The position numbers and the translations under genes were made by a program. A DNA stretch of 43,323 nucleotides from NCBI GenBank assembly GCA_018262235.1, contig JAGTRY010000045.1:1-43323 (forward strand). Direction: 5' to 3'. The stretch is from Pseudomonadota bacterium (GTDB lineage: Bacteria; Pseudomonadota; Gammaproteobacteria; Burkholderiales; Rhodocyclaceae). Below are positions 7,808-17,014 of the stretch, in pieces. The notes under the pieces were generated by a model. That model did not search any database, was not told where the DNA came from, and was given only the letters and a program-made list of their open reading frames with translations. The first letter of the stretch is position 1. The number at the start of each line of letters is the position of its first letter.

Positions 7808-9121
7808 CTACTCGTGCTCGAATGCGCCGAGGTCCGGGGCGGTCCCCATAAAAGTCAGGCCGACATGGATTCCTTTGTCGATGAGCCGGCTCCCGGCTGC
7901 AAGATGAAGGCTTTTCAGTACTGGCAGGCTTCCGTCTGCCTGTCGTGGGGCATCCCAGCCCGTCACGGATACGCTGGCAAAGTCGGCGTCAGACAGCGTG
8001 ATTGGCAGGTTCCAGGAGTTGTTGTACGCATCAATGCCGTTCGCGTTGGACAGCAATTCGCCACCATAGGCGATGTTGTTGCGCAGATTGCCGACACTGA
8101 TCGCTTCGCCAGCGGGGCCGATGCCCAGCATGTTGAAGTCCGGATGATTCCGGAATCCGGTGTTGTTGAAGAAATCATTCGCAACCGGATGATGGTTGGC
8201 GTAAAAACCCGCCGCCTTGTTCAGGAAAGCCACCGAGAAGCGTACGGTGTGCTTGACCGCGTTCGGCACATAGACCCCGTCATAGCCACCAGCCTTGAAA
8301 CCATTGCCATTGCCTGCCGCCAAGGGCGTCATCGTGCCCGGTAGATAACCATGCAGCCAGGCCCACGAGTTCTCGATGAGGACAGGTGAATAAGCCTTGA
8401 TCAGGTCGAAGCCATCATCGGCGTTTGCCCATGCGCGGCAGCCCCGAAAGATGTTTCCCGGATGGCCGGCAGCGATATGCGCGCCGAATCCATCGGCACT
8501 CTGACCCGCACCGTTCGAAGTGTAGGGATCGTAGTTGTGATGGGAGTCGGAGTTCAGGATCAGGTTATTGCTGCCATCCTTGAGAAAGAAACCGGGGCCC
8601 ATGTTGTGATGCAGGTTCAATTGCTCGAACACGTTGTTGCTGCCCTTGACCCATATGCCCCAGGATTCGTGGTTCAAGCGGTTGCCCGGTTGCTGTGGTA
8701 CGCCCGTGACCTCGATGCCCTTGAGGTGAATCCAGTCGGCAACCACGTTGAAACCCTTCACGCGGCAGTTGTCCTGCATCGTGCTGAAGTCGAATACCGG
8801 CACCTCGCCTGGGTAGGCCCAGTACTGGATCGGCTGGGCGGCGGTGCCGTGCTTGTCCAGCGTGATGGCATTGACCGTATCGGTCATGCTGGCACAGCGG
8901 TTTTGGCCGGCGGTGATGGTGTAAGTGCCGCCACGAATCAGCAGGCGGTCACCCGGCTGCAGCACGACCTGTGCGCGCGGGATGGATTGCCAGGGCGCAG
9001 CCTCTGTACCTGCTGCCGCATCGTTTCCGGCAGGGGCAATGTAGTAAACGCTGGCGAGGCACCGAGGCGTCGCCCAGACAAGAAAGAGCCCAAGCAGGAC
9101 GCTCGGAAGGTGCTTCGTCAT
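7808..9121 (-). CDS. Secreted pectate lyase, polysaccharide lyase family 9 type
   Basis: The protein is 437 residues with a signal peptide (about residues 1-23, ending CLA). The rest is a right-handed parallel beta-helix of Asn-rich repeats (VFEQLNLHHN, LILNSDSHHN, NIFRGCRAWAN). The residues needed for calcium and catalysis in PL9 enzymes are present at nearly the same numbering as in Dickeya Pel9A: Asp210 (QSADGFGAH), Asp235/Asp236/Asp239 (NADDGFDLI) and catalytic Lys276 (GNGFKAGGY). It would cleave polygalacturonate by beta-elimination outside the cytoplasm. It stands alone, divergent from cas1 and directly beyond the tRNA fragment. It suggests contact with plant material. Confidence 0.88.
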   Translation of the reverse strand: MTKHLPSVLLGLFLVWATPRCLASVYYIAPAGNDAAAGTEAAPWQSIPRAQVVLQPGDRLLIRGGTYTITAGQNRCASMTDTVNAITLDKHGTAAQPIQYWAYPGEVPVFDFSTMQDNCRVKGFNVVADWIHLKGIEVTGVPQQPGNRLNHESWGIWVKGSNNVFEQLNLHHNMGPGFFLKDGSNNLILNSDSHHNYDPYTSNGAGQSADGFGAHIAAGHPGNIFRGCRAWANADDGFDLIKAYSPVLIENSWAWLHGYLPGTMTPLAAGNGNGFKAGGYDGVYVPNAVKHTVRFSVAFLNKAAGFYANHHPVANDFFNNTGFRNHPDFNMLGIGPAGEAISVGNLRNNIAYGGELLSNANGIDAYNNSWNLPITLSDADFASVSVTGWDAPRQADGSLPVLKSLHLAAGSRLIDKGIHVGLTFMGTAPDLGAFEHE

Positions 9122-9269
9122 GTGTGTTCTATTTGGCCCAGGGCGTGATGCACAGCGAGATTCGGGTAGGCTTCAAGGATTCAGATCCTGCCAGAAAAAA
9201 CGGTTTTCTGTTTTATTTTGACGTATCAAAGTAGCGCCACGAGATCTTCGCGTCAGAGGTAATGTGCGT

Positions 9270-9298
9270 TTGGCATAGCATGAATAATGTCATTATCT
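9270..9298 (+). promoter_or_regulatory. Candidate sigma-70 promoter of the cas operon with embedded palindrome
   Basis: TTGGCA (9270-9275), a 17-base spacer and TTATCT (9293-9298) face cas1 with about 120 bases of leader. The dyad ATAATG-T-CATTAT (9284-9296) overlaps spacer and -10 box and would suit a repressor site. Predicted by eye only. Confidence 0.45.
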
Positions 9299-9426
9299 TT
9301 ATGCGCGTAGATGAGCGGATTCCAATGCGTGGAGTTTGTGAGGTTCAGTGCTGCCAGGGTTCGGAGTGTGGTGAAGGTTTATGTATCCATGATTTAAGAT
9401 GCGGTAACTTAGGGCAGGGGGCATGA

Positions 9427-10404
9427 ATGCACGATATACAGACTACGGATCTGAAATCGATCCTTCACTCCAAGCGCGCCAACCTTTACTACCTCGAACA
9501 CTGTCGCGTACTGGTCAATGGCGGGCGTGTCGAGTTCGTTACCGACGAAGGCAAACGCTCGCTCTACTGGAACATCCCCATCGCCAACACCACTTGCGTA
9601 CTGCTGGGCACCGGCACTTCGGTTACCCAGGCGGCGATGCGCGAGCTGGCCAAGGCCGGCGTGCTGGTCGGCTTCTGTGGCGGAGGCGGCACGCCCCTGT
9701 TCTCAGCCAACGAAGTGGACGTGGAAGTCGCCTGGTTCTCGCCGCAAAGCGAATACCGCCCCACCGAATACCTGCAGCGCTGGGTGAAATTCTGGTTCGA
9801 CGATGCCCTGCGTCTGGAAGCCGCCAAACAGATCCAGCGTACGCGTCTGGCCTTCGTCCGTGAGCGATGGAGCAACAACCGCGCCCTGCACGAAGCGGGT
9901 TTCGAAATCGATGCCACCGTACTGGCAAAAGCTCTCGAAACCTGTGCGCAGGGCGTAGACAACGCACCGGATGTCACCTACCTGCTGACCGAAGAAGCGC
10001 GGCTTACCAAGCAGCTCTTCAAGCTCGCTGCCCGTGCCACCAGCTACGGCGATTTCGTGCGCAGCCAGCGTGGCGAATCGGGCGACCCGGCCAACCGCTT
10101 CCTCGACCATGGCAACTACCTCGCCTACGGCCTCGGTGCCACCGCCACCTGGGTCCTGGGCCTGCCACACGGCCTCGCCGTGCTGCACGGCAAGACCCGG
10201 CGCGGCGGCCTGGTTTTCGACGTTGCCGATCTGGTCAAGGACGCAGTCATCCTGCCGCAAGCCTTCATCAGCGCGATGCGCGGTGACGACGAACAACAAT
10301 TCCGCCAGGCCTGCATCGAAGCCCTCACCCGCAGCGAATCACTGGATTTCATGATCGACACCCTCAAGCTCATCGCTGACCGCCTCGGCAAGGCCGTGCC
10401 ATGA
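9427..10404 (+). CDS. cas1: CRISPR-associated endonuclease Cas1, type I-F
   Basis: The protein is 325 residues; ATG 9427 follows a G-rich ribosome site (GGGCAGGGGG). Together with the Cas2 part of Cas2-3 it forms the integrase that inserts new spacers. Metal-binding residues match the Pseudomonas I-F enzyme in number as well as kind: Glu190 (LLTEEARLT), His254 (AVLHGKTRR), Asp265 and Asp268 (VFDVADLVKD). The N-terminal beta domain (SILHSKRANLYYLEHCRVLV) is typical. It is the first gene of the operon and overlaps cas2-3 by four bases (ATGA), so the two are translationally coupled. No defect is visible. Confidence 0.97.
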   Translation: MHDIQTTDLKSILHSKRANLYYLEHCRVLVNGGRVEFVTDEGKRSLYWNIPIANTTCVLLGTGTSVTQAAMRELAKAGVLVGFCGGGGTPLFSANEVDVEVAWFSPQSEYRPTEYLQRWVKFWFDDALRLEAAKQIQRTRLAFVRERWSNNRALHEAGFEIDATVLAKALETCAQGVDNAPDVTYLLTEEARLTKQLFKLAARATSYGDFVRSQRGESGDPANRFLDHGNYLAYGLGATATWVLGLPHGLAVLHGKTRRGGLVFDVADLVKDAVILPQAFISAMRGDDEQQFRQACIEALTRSESLDFMIDTLKLIADRLGKAVP

Positions 10405-13400
10405 ACGTCCTCTTCGTCTCCCAGTGCAGCAAACGCGCCCTCACCGAGACCCGTCGCATCCTCGACCAGTTCGCCGAGCGTCGCGGCGAGCGCACCTGGC
10501 AGACCCCGATCACCCAGGCCGGGCTCGATACCGTGCGCCGCCTCCTGCGCAAAACCGCGCGCAAGAACACCGCCGTCGCCTGCCACTGGATACGCGGCCT
10601 GGACCACAGCGAACTGCTCTGGATCGTCGGCGACGCAGGCCAGTTCAACGCCCTCGGCGCCGTGCCCACCAACACCACGGAGCGCAACATTCTGCGCACA
10701 CAAGACGAAAACGACTGGCATACCGGCGAAGACATCCGCCTGCTGGCCGCGCTGGCTGCCTTGCTGCACGACCTGGGCAAGGCCAGCCGTGCCTTTCAGC
10801 ATCGCCTGAGACACGGCGGACTGGAGCGCAATCAATACCGTCATGAATGGACTTCACTGCGCCTGTTCCAGGCTTTCGTCGGCAAGGATGGCGACGAACA
10901 ATGGCTGCGGCGGCTGATCACCCCGACCGCCGAAGACGATTCCAGCTGGCTGGCTCACCTGCAGCGCGATGGTATCGATGCCGAAACCGACAAGCCTTTC
11001 GCGCAATTGCCACCGCTAGCTTCTGCCATCGGCTGGCTGGTGCTCACCCACCACCGCTTGCCGGCCATGCCCGAGCGCGACAGCGAAGGCCTGTGGCGCC
11101 ACCATGGCGCCAAGCTGCGCAGCTTTCAGAGCGCCCGGCTTGATGAACTCCTCGGCAAGATCGACGCCCTGTGGAACGAATTGCCGACCAGCAGCGCACG
11201 CGAAGTGATCGAGCCGTACTGGTCCTTCGACCACGGTCTGCCGGTGAGTACGCCGCGCTGGCGCAAACGCGCGGCACGTCTGGCCCAACGCCTGCTGGAT
11301 CGCCTGCCGCAGATGCACGCGGAAGGCTGGCTGGGTGATCCCTATGTCATGCATGTCGCCCGCCTCGGTCTGATGCTGGCCGATCACCATTATTCGAGCC
11401 TCACGCGCAAGGAGGATCGTGTCGAAGGCGAAGCGGATTATCCGCTCGGCGCCAACACCTTGCGCGACAGCCTGCCAGTGCGGATCAACCAGGGTCTGGA
11501 CGAACATCTGCTGGGGGTAGAGCGCCATGCCAGCCTCGTCATCCGCGCACTGCCTGAGCTCGCACGCAACCTGCCCAGCCTGGCCCGCCACAAAGGGCTG
11601 CGCCAGCGCAGCACCGGCAGCTTCCAGTGGCAGAACAAGGCCGCCGACACCGTCACCAGCGTGCGTGAAGCCTCGTTGCGCCATGGTTTCTTCGGTGTCA
11701 ATCTCGCCTCCACCGGCTGCGGCAAGACGCTTGCCAACGCGCGCATCATGAATGCGCTGGCCGAGCCACAACGCGGGTTGCGCTGCGTCATCGCGCTGGG
11801 CTTGCGTACCCTGACCCTGCAGACCGGACATGCATTGCGCGAGCGCCTCTCACTCGGCGAAGATGAACTGGCGATCCGCGTGGGCGGTGGCGCCAGCCGA
11901 GAACTCTTCGAACTGCACACCCGGCTTGCCGCCCAAGCAGGATCCGAATCTGCCCAAGCCCTGCCCGAAGATGAAGACTTTGGCGAAGGCGGTGTGCTCT
12001 TTGAGGGCAACACCGAGTTTCCCGTGCTCGCCCGGCTCAGCCAAGATCCACGCATCCGCGCCTTGCTCGCCGCGCCCATCCTCGTGTGTACGGTCGACCA
12101 TCTGGTGCCCGCCACCGAAAGCCAGCGCGGTGGTCACCAGATCGTACCGATGCTGCGCCTCATGAGCAGCGACCTGGTGCTCGACGAACTCGATGACTTC
12201 GATCTCGACGACCTGCCCGCACTCACCCGCCTCGTGCATTGGGCGGGGCTGCTCGGCAGTCGCGTGCTGCTCTCATCCGCTACCTTGCCGCCCGCCATCG
12301 TGCAGGGCATGTTCCTCGCCTATCGCGCCGGGCGTGAAATCTTCCAGCGCCATCGCGGCGAGCGGCCCGGCCTCCAGCCCGAAGTCACCTGCGCCTGGTT
12401 CGACGAGTTCGGCACGCAAGCCAGAGCCTGTCCGGACGGCGCCGCTTTCGAGTCCGCCCACCTCGGCTTCGCCAGCACTCGCCATGACCGACTTGGCAAA
12501 GAAAGCACCGAACAAGCACGTCGCCTTGCCCGGCTTGTGCCTTTCAGCACGAGCAAGAGCAAGGCCATCGAAAACTTTGCCGGCCTCGTGCGTGAGCAAG
12601 CACTCGCGTTGCATGCCCTGCATCACAGCATCGACCCCGCGAGCGGCAAGCGTGTGAGCTTTGGCCTCGTGCGCATGGCCAACATCCGGCCACTCATCGA
12701 AGTGGCGCATGCGCTTTACGCGCAAGGCTTTCCGGTCGGCTACCAAGTCCATCTCTGCGTCTACCACGCCCAATATCCGTTGCTCCTGCGCTCGGCCATC
12801 GAGGCACGACTCGATGCCGCACTCACCCGCCACATGCCTGACGCTGTCTTCACGCTACCTGATATCCGCGAGCGACTCGATGCTCACGCAGCGCCGGATC
12901 AGCTTTTCATCGTGCTCGGTAGCCCGGTTACCGAAGTCGGCCGCGATCACGATTACGACTGGGCCATCGTCGAACCTTCGTCGATGCGCTCGTTGATCCA
13001 GCTGGCTGGCCGCGTCCGACGCCATCGCAGCGGCCTCTGCACGCAGGCAAACATCGCGTTGCTCACAACCAATCTGCGCCATTTCGAGAAACCAGGCGAG
13101 CCCGCATTCTGCAAACCCGGTTTCGAAGACACCGAATACCTGCTCGATTCACATGATCTCGCGAGCCTCTTGCATGCCGACGAATACACCAGCCCGGACG
13201 CCCGCCCGCGCATCCAGGAACGGCCAGCGTCCGCACGCCGCCCCAAGGAGAATCTCGTCGACCTTGAACACACCCGTTTGCGCGAACTGATGCTCCCGGC
13301 CGAAGCAGAAAGCAAACCGGCAGCGCGGGCACGCTGGAGTAAACAGGTCGACACCCGCCCGCTCAACGCCAGCAGCATCTGGTCACGCGCGCACCTGCAT

Positions 13401-13769
13401 CTCACTGCCGTGCTCTCGCAGCGACAGCCCTTCCGCGACGACGACGTGCCCGAAGTCGAACTCGTGCTGATGCCTGACGAAGACGGCGAGGACTACCGCC
13501 TCAAGCGAGTCCGCGACAAGAATGAATTGGTCGGCGTGACGGGCCGTGGCGAGCTGTTGGTGGAAGCCGATGTACAGCGCTTGCTCGTGCAGGGCCAGCA
13601 GATCGCAGCCTGGGGCGTACTCGATTACATGAACGAACTGCGCCAGCTCGCCGAAACACTGGACATGCCGCTGGCGCAATGTGCCCGCCGTTACGGCTGC
13701 CTGCATGTGCCGAAGAGCGAGCAGGGCTGGAGCTTCCATCCCGCGCTGGGACTCACCGCCAAGCGCTGA
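10401..13769 (+). CDS. cas3: Cas2-Cas3 fusion nuclease/helicase, type I-F
   Basis: The protein is 1122 residues, the normal size for the I-F fusion. The first ~95 residues are the Cas2 domain (MNVLFVSQCSKRALTETRRI). An HD nuclease follows with LAALLHDLGKASRAF (His123-Asp124). The superfamily 2 helicase has Walker A STGCGKT (near 440), a DELD box (near 592), SSATLPP motif III (near 624) and QLAGRVRRHR motif VI (near 866). It unwinds and degrades target DNA recruited by the Csy complex, and through Cas2 takes part in adaptation. All motifs are intact. The gene is followed not by csy1 but by hipBA, 87 bases downstream. Confidence 0.97.
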   Translation: MNVLFVSQCSKRALTETRRILDQFAERRGERTWQTPITQAGLDTVRRLLRKTARKNTAVACHWIRGLDHSELLWIVGDAGQFNALGAVPTNTTERNILRTQDENDWHTGEDIRLLAALAALLHDLGKASRAFQHRLRHGGLERNQYRHEWTSLRLFQAFVGKDGDEQWLRRLITPTAEDDSSWLAHLQRDGIDAETDKPFAQLPPLASAIGWLVLTHHRLPAMPERDSEGLWRHHGAKLRSFQSARLDELLGKIDALWNELPTSSAREVIEPYWSFDHGLPVSTPRWRKRAARLAQRLLDRLPQMHAEGWLGDPYVMHVARLGLMLADHHYSSLTRKEDRVEGEADYPLGANTLRDSLPVRINQGLDEHLLGVERHASLVIRALPELARNLPSLARHKGLRQRSTGSFQWQNKAADTVTSVREASLRHGFFGVNLASTGCGKTLANARIMNALAEPQRGLRCVIALGLRTLTLQTGHALRERLSLGEDELAIRVGGGASRELFELHTRLAAQAGSESAQALPEDEDFGEGGVLFEGNTEFPVLARLSQDPRIRALLAAPILVCTVDHLVPATESQRGGHQIVPMLRLMSSDLVLDELDDFDLDDLPALTRLVHWAGLLGSRVLLSSATLPPAIVQGMFLAYRAGREIFQRHRGERPGLQPEVTCAWFDEFGTQARACPDGAAFESAHLGFASTRHDRLGKESTEQARRLARLVPFSTSKSKAIENFAGLVREQALALHALHHSIDPASGKRVSFGLVRMANIRPLIEVAHALYAQGFPVGYQVHLCVYHAQYPLLLRSAIEARLDAALTRHMPDAVFTLPDIRERLDAHAAPDQLFIVLGSPVTEVGRDHDYDWAIVEPSSMRSLIQLAGRVRRHRSGLCTQANIALLTTNLRHFEKPGEPAFCKPGFEDTEYLLDSHDLASLLHADEYTSPDARPRIQERPASARRPKENLVDLEHTRLRELMLPAEAESKPAARARWSKQVDTRPLNASSIWSRAHLHLTAVLSQRQPFRDDDVPEVELVLMPDEDGEDYRLKRVRDKNELVGVTGRGELLVEADVQRLLVQGQQIAAWGVLDYMNELRQLAETLDMPLAQCARRYGCLHVPKSEQGWSFHPALGLTAKR

Positions 13770-13780
13770 CTGCCTGCTAC

Positions 13781-13825
13781 TTGGCTTATAAGCTTTCTGA
13801 AGCTATATTGGCTCATAAATAAGCC
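13781..13825 (+). promoter_or_regulatory. hipBA promoter with overlapping operator dyads
   Basis: TTGGCT (13781-13786), a 17-base spacer and TATATT (13804-13809) make a good sigma-70 promoter in the gap after cas2-3. The perfect palindrome GCTTATAAGC (13784-13793) overlaps the -35/spacer and the dyad GGCTCATAAATAAGCC (13810-13825) follows the -10 box. HipB-type antitoxins autorepress by binding such paired operators, so these are the likely sites. Confidence 0.6.
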
Positions 13826-13856
13826 ACTAACTTGTATTAAAGCTACTTTACGAGCC

Positions 13857-14198
13857 ATGAAGAAACAAGCCAGCGCTGCCTTGCCGACCCTGCTCATCGA
13901 ACCCTTGCGCACACTGGGCCGCAATCTGCGCGCTGCGCGCCAGGCTCGTGGCTGGACCATCGCCGAAGCGGCAGCACGTAGCCTGGTCTCGCCCGCCACC
14001 TACAAGCGTCTGGAGGCCGGCGAGCCCTCGGTTGCCATCGGCACCTGGATCACTGCGCTGGCCCAATTCCAGCTGCTGGAGGCCTGGCTGGCCACCACCG
14101 CGCCGCAGGCCGATGCCCTGGGCGAAGCCCTGCGTGCCCGGAAAGCGCCGCGCCGCGTGCGCAAATCTGCCGATGAAGACTCCCGCTATGACTTCTAA
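13857..14198 (+). CDS. hipB: HipB-like XRE-family antitoxin
   Basis: The protein is 113 residues with an N-terminal basic extension and a helix-turn-helix of the XRE/Cro type (residues ~18-75: LGRNLRAARQARGWTIAEAAAR, SLVSPATYKRLEAGEPSV). The C-terminal tail is Arg/Lys-rich (ALRARKAPRRVRKSADE). It should neutralise and co-repress with HipA at the dyads just upstream. The stop overlaps the hipA start by 11 bases, which couples translation in antitoxin-first order, as usual for this family. Its location inside a cas operon is unusual. Confidence 0.85.
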   Translation: MKKQASAALPTLLIEPLRTLGRNLRAARQARGWTIAEAAARSLVSPATYKRLEAGEPSVAIGTWITALAQFQLLEAWLATTAPQADALGEALRARKAPRRVRKSADEDSRYDF

Positions 14199-15477
14199 AC
14201 TCAGCGAATTTGCCGTCTTCATCCACTTGCCGGGCCAGACCGAAGCGGTACCCGCCGGCCTGCTTGAATTGCTGGAGCAGGGGGCTGACACCCAGCAATC
14301 GCGCTTCCGCTACGGTCGTCGTTATGCCGAGCGCAAGCATTGCCTGGCGCTCGATCCACTCACCCTGACGCTGCCCGGGCCGGGCGTTGATGCTGTGCGC
14401 ACGCCTCCTGTGGGGCGCTACGGCCCACTCGCCGAATTCGGCGTGATCCGTGATGCGGCGCCAGACCGCTGGGGGCGCCGCGTCATCGAAAACAAGCTAC
14501 GCAAAACCGGCCCGCTGCCCGAATCCGAATACCTGCGTCATGCCGGTAGCAATCGCACCGGTGCGCTCGATTTCCGCGTCGCGCCCGATTCCGTCGCCGC
14601 ACCCGGCCCGCTGGCCCAGGTGCTGGATCTCGCCTATCTGCAGGAAGCGGCCGAACGCATCGATCTGGGGGAACAGATTCCCGCACGGCTGACCAGCATT
14701 TTCGATGCCGGCAGCAGTATGGGTGGTGCACGCCCCAAGGCTGTGGTCGAAGCCGATGGCCGCCAGTGGCTCGCCAAATTCGCGCTGCCGACTGATCCGT
14801 TCAGCATTCCGCTGATCGAATACGCCACGCTCGAACTCGCACGCAGCGCCGGCTTGCAAGTGCCTGCCTTGCGCCTGGAATGGCTCAGCCCGACGCGGCC
14901 TGTGCTGCTCATCGAGCGATTCGACCGTGAGTCCGTGCCCGGCGGTTATGCGCGCCGCCATTTTCTCTCCGCGCTGACACTCCTGGCCTGCCACGAGGCC
15001 GATTCGCCGCACATGAGCTATGCGGATCTCTCGCACGCCATCGCCACCCACGGCGCGGCAGCGGCGATCCGCGCCGACCAGCACCAGCTCTTTGCGCGCA
15101 TGGTGTTCAACATCCTCGTCCATAACAACGACGACCACCTGCGCAACCACGGCTTCCTGTTCGACCCCGCCATCGGCGGCCTGCGCCTCTCGCCGCTCTA
15201 CGACGTGCTCCCGACGCCCAGCCTCGCCCAAGAGCGCCATCTGCATCTGGGCGTCGGCAAGCAAGGACGCCTTGCCACCCTGCCCAACGCCATGAGCCAG
15301 CACGGCGTATTCGCCCTCACCCGAACACAGGCAAGCGGAATCGTGCAGCACATCGCGGCTGTGGTGCGCGAATGGAAACAGCGCTTCGAGGAGCTGGGGG
15401 TGCCGGGCGAGCAGATCGACCGCGTGGCAAGCGCGTTCAGGCATCCGAGGGAGTTGGGGCTCGAAGCGCTTCGATAG
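14188..15477 (+). CDS. hipA: HipA-family serine/threonine kinase toxin
   Basis: The protein is 429 residues from ATG 14188, chosen because it overlaps the antitoxin stop and begins the family's N-terminal subdomain; the frame is open further upstream but only antisense to sense there. Kinase features: Gly-rich/autophosphorylation loop SSMGGARPK (176-184), ATP lysine in WLAKFAL (Lys197), catalytic loop NNDDHLRNHG (Asp316, Asn320) and metal Asp in LSPLYDV (Asp339). HipA kinases phosphorylate aminoacyl-tRNA synthetases (GltX in E. coli), stalling translation and causing dormancy; the target here is not known. All key residues are intact, so the toxin is probably active. The pair separates cas2-3 from csy1. 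Confidence 0.88.
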   Translation: MTSKLSEFAVFIHLPGQTEAVPAGLLELLEQGADTQQSRFRYGRRYAERKHCLALDPLTLTLPGPGVDAVRTPPVGRYGPLAEFGVIRDAAPDRWGRRVIENKLRKTGPLPESEYLRHAGSNRTGALDFRVAPDSVAAPGPLAQVLDLAYLQEAAERIDLGEQIPARLTSIFDAGSSMGGARPKAVVEADGRQWLAKFALPTDPFSIPLIEYATLELARSAGLQVPALRLEWLSPTRPVLLIERFDRESVPGGYARRHFLSALTLLACHEADSPHMSYADLSHAIATHGAAAAIRADQHQLFARMVFNILVHNNDDHLRNHGFLFDPAIGGLRLSPLYDVLPTPSLAQERHLHLGVGKQGRLATLPNAMSQHGVFALTRTQASGIVQHIAAVVREWKQRFEELGVPGEQIDRVASAFRHPRELGLEALR

Positions 15478-15628
15478 TCTCTATGCCCAGAAGGGTATGC
15501 GTACTCTTTTAAACGAGTATGCCTGTTCACCGGCAATACATCACTTGATCCGGTCATGTCAGTATCCCAGCGGGATGGCACATGCCATTCAGAAAGTCCG
15601 CCAATCAATTGACCTGGGAGGGCATGAC

Positions 15629-17014
15629 TTGAACGATCCATCACAAGCGCGCCGTGCAGCCTTCCGCGCCCTCATCGAAGCTTTCCTCAAGGAACGCCTC
15701 GATGCCAAGCGCGACAAGCTGCCGGACGACGATCCGAAGTTTGCAGCACTCGCGGCACAGTACGAACGCCGCACCTGGCTGGCCGATGCGGCCCGGCGGG
15801 TAGGCCAGATTCAGGCCGTGACCCACTCCCTCAAACCCCTCCATCCCGACGCACGCGGCAGCAATCTGTACTGCGCACCCGCTGCCTTGTTTTCGTACGA
15901 CGAAGTGGGCAGCCATGTGCTCGGCGCAGATTTCGCGGCAGACGTGGTCGGCAACGCCGCCGCGCTGGATGTCTACAAACTGCTCAAGCTGAAGCTCGAC
16001 GGCATGAGCTTGCTCGATGTCCTGCTGGCGGATGACCCTGACGCACTCGCTGGGCTGAGTGATGATGCTGCAGAAGCCGCCACCTGGGCTGAAGCCTTCT
16101 GTGCCCTGGTACAAGCGCGTGGTACCGCTGCCAGCCACACGCGAGCCAAACAGCTCTACTGGTTGGCCAGTGATGACGCGGACCCGGCGGATGACGCGAA
16201 TTACCACTTGCTGGCGCCGCTTTATGCCAGTTCGCTGGCTCATCGCGTGTTCCAGACGCTCAACGAAGATCGATTCGGCGAAGCCGCAAAGGATGCGCGT
16301 CAGGCCCGGCGAGACCATGCCGAGCATCCACAGGGCTACGCGGAATACCCTTCACTGGCGGTCCAGAAACTTGGCGGCACCAAACCGCAGAACATCAGCC
16401 AGCTCAACAGCGAACGCGGCGGCAATAACTACCTGCTCGGCTCGCTGCCGCCACAGTGGAAGTCGCGCGGCATCCTCGCTCCCTTGAACACGGATTCGGT
16501 CTTTCCGCGTTTCGGACGCAGTCCATCGGTCCGCAAGACTGTCCGCGAGCTGCGCAGCTTTCTCGAAAGCGACCCACCGCCTACGATGGAGACACGCAAT
16601 CAGCGCGATGCCTACATCGACGAGCTGCTCGACGAGCTGGTGAGCTTTGCAGCCGAACTGCAGCAGGCGCTGCCGCAAAGCTGGACGCTGGACGAGGATT
16701 GCGAGCTGGTCCGCGAGGAACAGCTTTGGCTGGACCCATACCGCGCGGAGGAAGACGCAGATTTTCGTTCGGATTGGGAATGGATGGATTGGCCTGCCGC
16801 AATTGGCAAACGCTTCGGTAACTGGCTCAACAGCCAGCTCGATAGGCGTCTGCCGCTGGGCGAAATCGAAGCGCGAGAGTGGATAAAGGAGCTGTTGCTG
16901 GATGAACCTCCTGAAGATTCTGAAGCACGTCGTGCCACCTGGGCAGGTCGTCTGCACACGATCCGCCGTAGGCTGGAAGCGCCGACCTACATTCCAACGC
17001 GGGAGGGCAAATGA
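15629..17014 (+). CDS. csy1: Csy1 (Cas8f), large subunit of the type I-F surveillance complex
   Basis: The protein is 461 residues from TTG 15629. This start is preferred because GGGAGGG lies six bases upstream and the N-terminus (NDPSQARRAAFRALIEAFLKERLDAK) then aligns with known Csy1. ATG 15575 in the same frame is an alternative. Family blocks include WLADAARRVGQIQAVTHSLK, HPDARGSNLY, GGTKPQNISQLNSERGG and LLGSLPPQWKSRG. With Csy2 it caps the crRNA 5' handle and reads the PAM. It overlaps csy2 by four bases. The 150-base gap after hipA contains the dyad ATGGCA-CA-TGCCAT but no clear promoter, so csy1 may depend on read-through from cas or hip promoters. Confidence 0.93.
   Translation: MNDPSQARRAAFRALIEAFLKERLDAKRDKLPDDDPKFAALAAQYERRTWLADAARRVGQIQAVTHSLKPLHPDARGSNLYCAPAALFSYDEVGSHVLGADFAADVVGNAAALDVYKLLKLKLDGMSLLDVLLADDPDALAGLSDDAAEAATWAEAFCALVQARGTAASHTRAKQLYWLASDDADPADDANYHLLAPLYASSLAHRVFQTLNEDRFGEAAKDARQARRDHAEHPQGYAEYPSLAVQKLGGTKPQNISQLNSERGGNNYLLGSLPPQWKSRGILAPLNTDSVFPRFGRSPSVRKTVRELRSFLESDPPPTMETRNQRDAYIDELLDELVSFAAELQQALPQSWTLDEDCELVREEQLWLDPYRAEEDADFRSDWEWMDWPAAIGKRFGNWLNSQLDRRLPLGEIEAREWIKELLLDEPPEDSEARRATWAGRLHTIRRRLEAPTYIPTREGK

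Noticed and set aside
8462-9148. 228-codon plus-strand frame opposite the pectate lyase
   Set aside because: Shadow of the lyase gene, whose catalytic residues are intact on the minus strand.
14497-15444. 315-codon frame antisense to hipA, and similar long antisense frames in cas and tct genes
   Set aside because: GC-rich third positions of the sense genes create long antisense frames; the sense strand carries clear family motifs.
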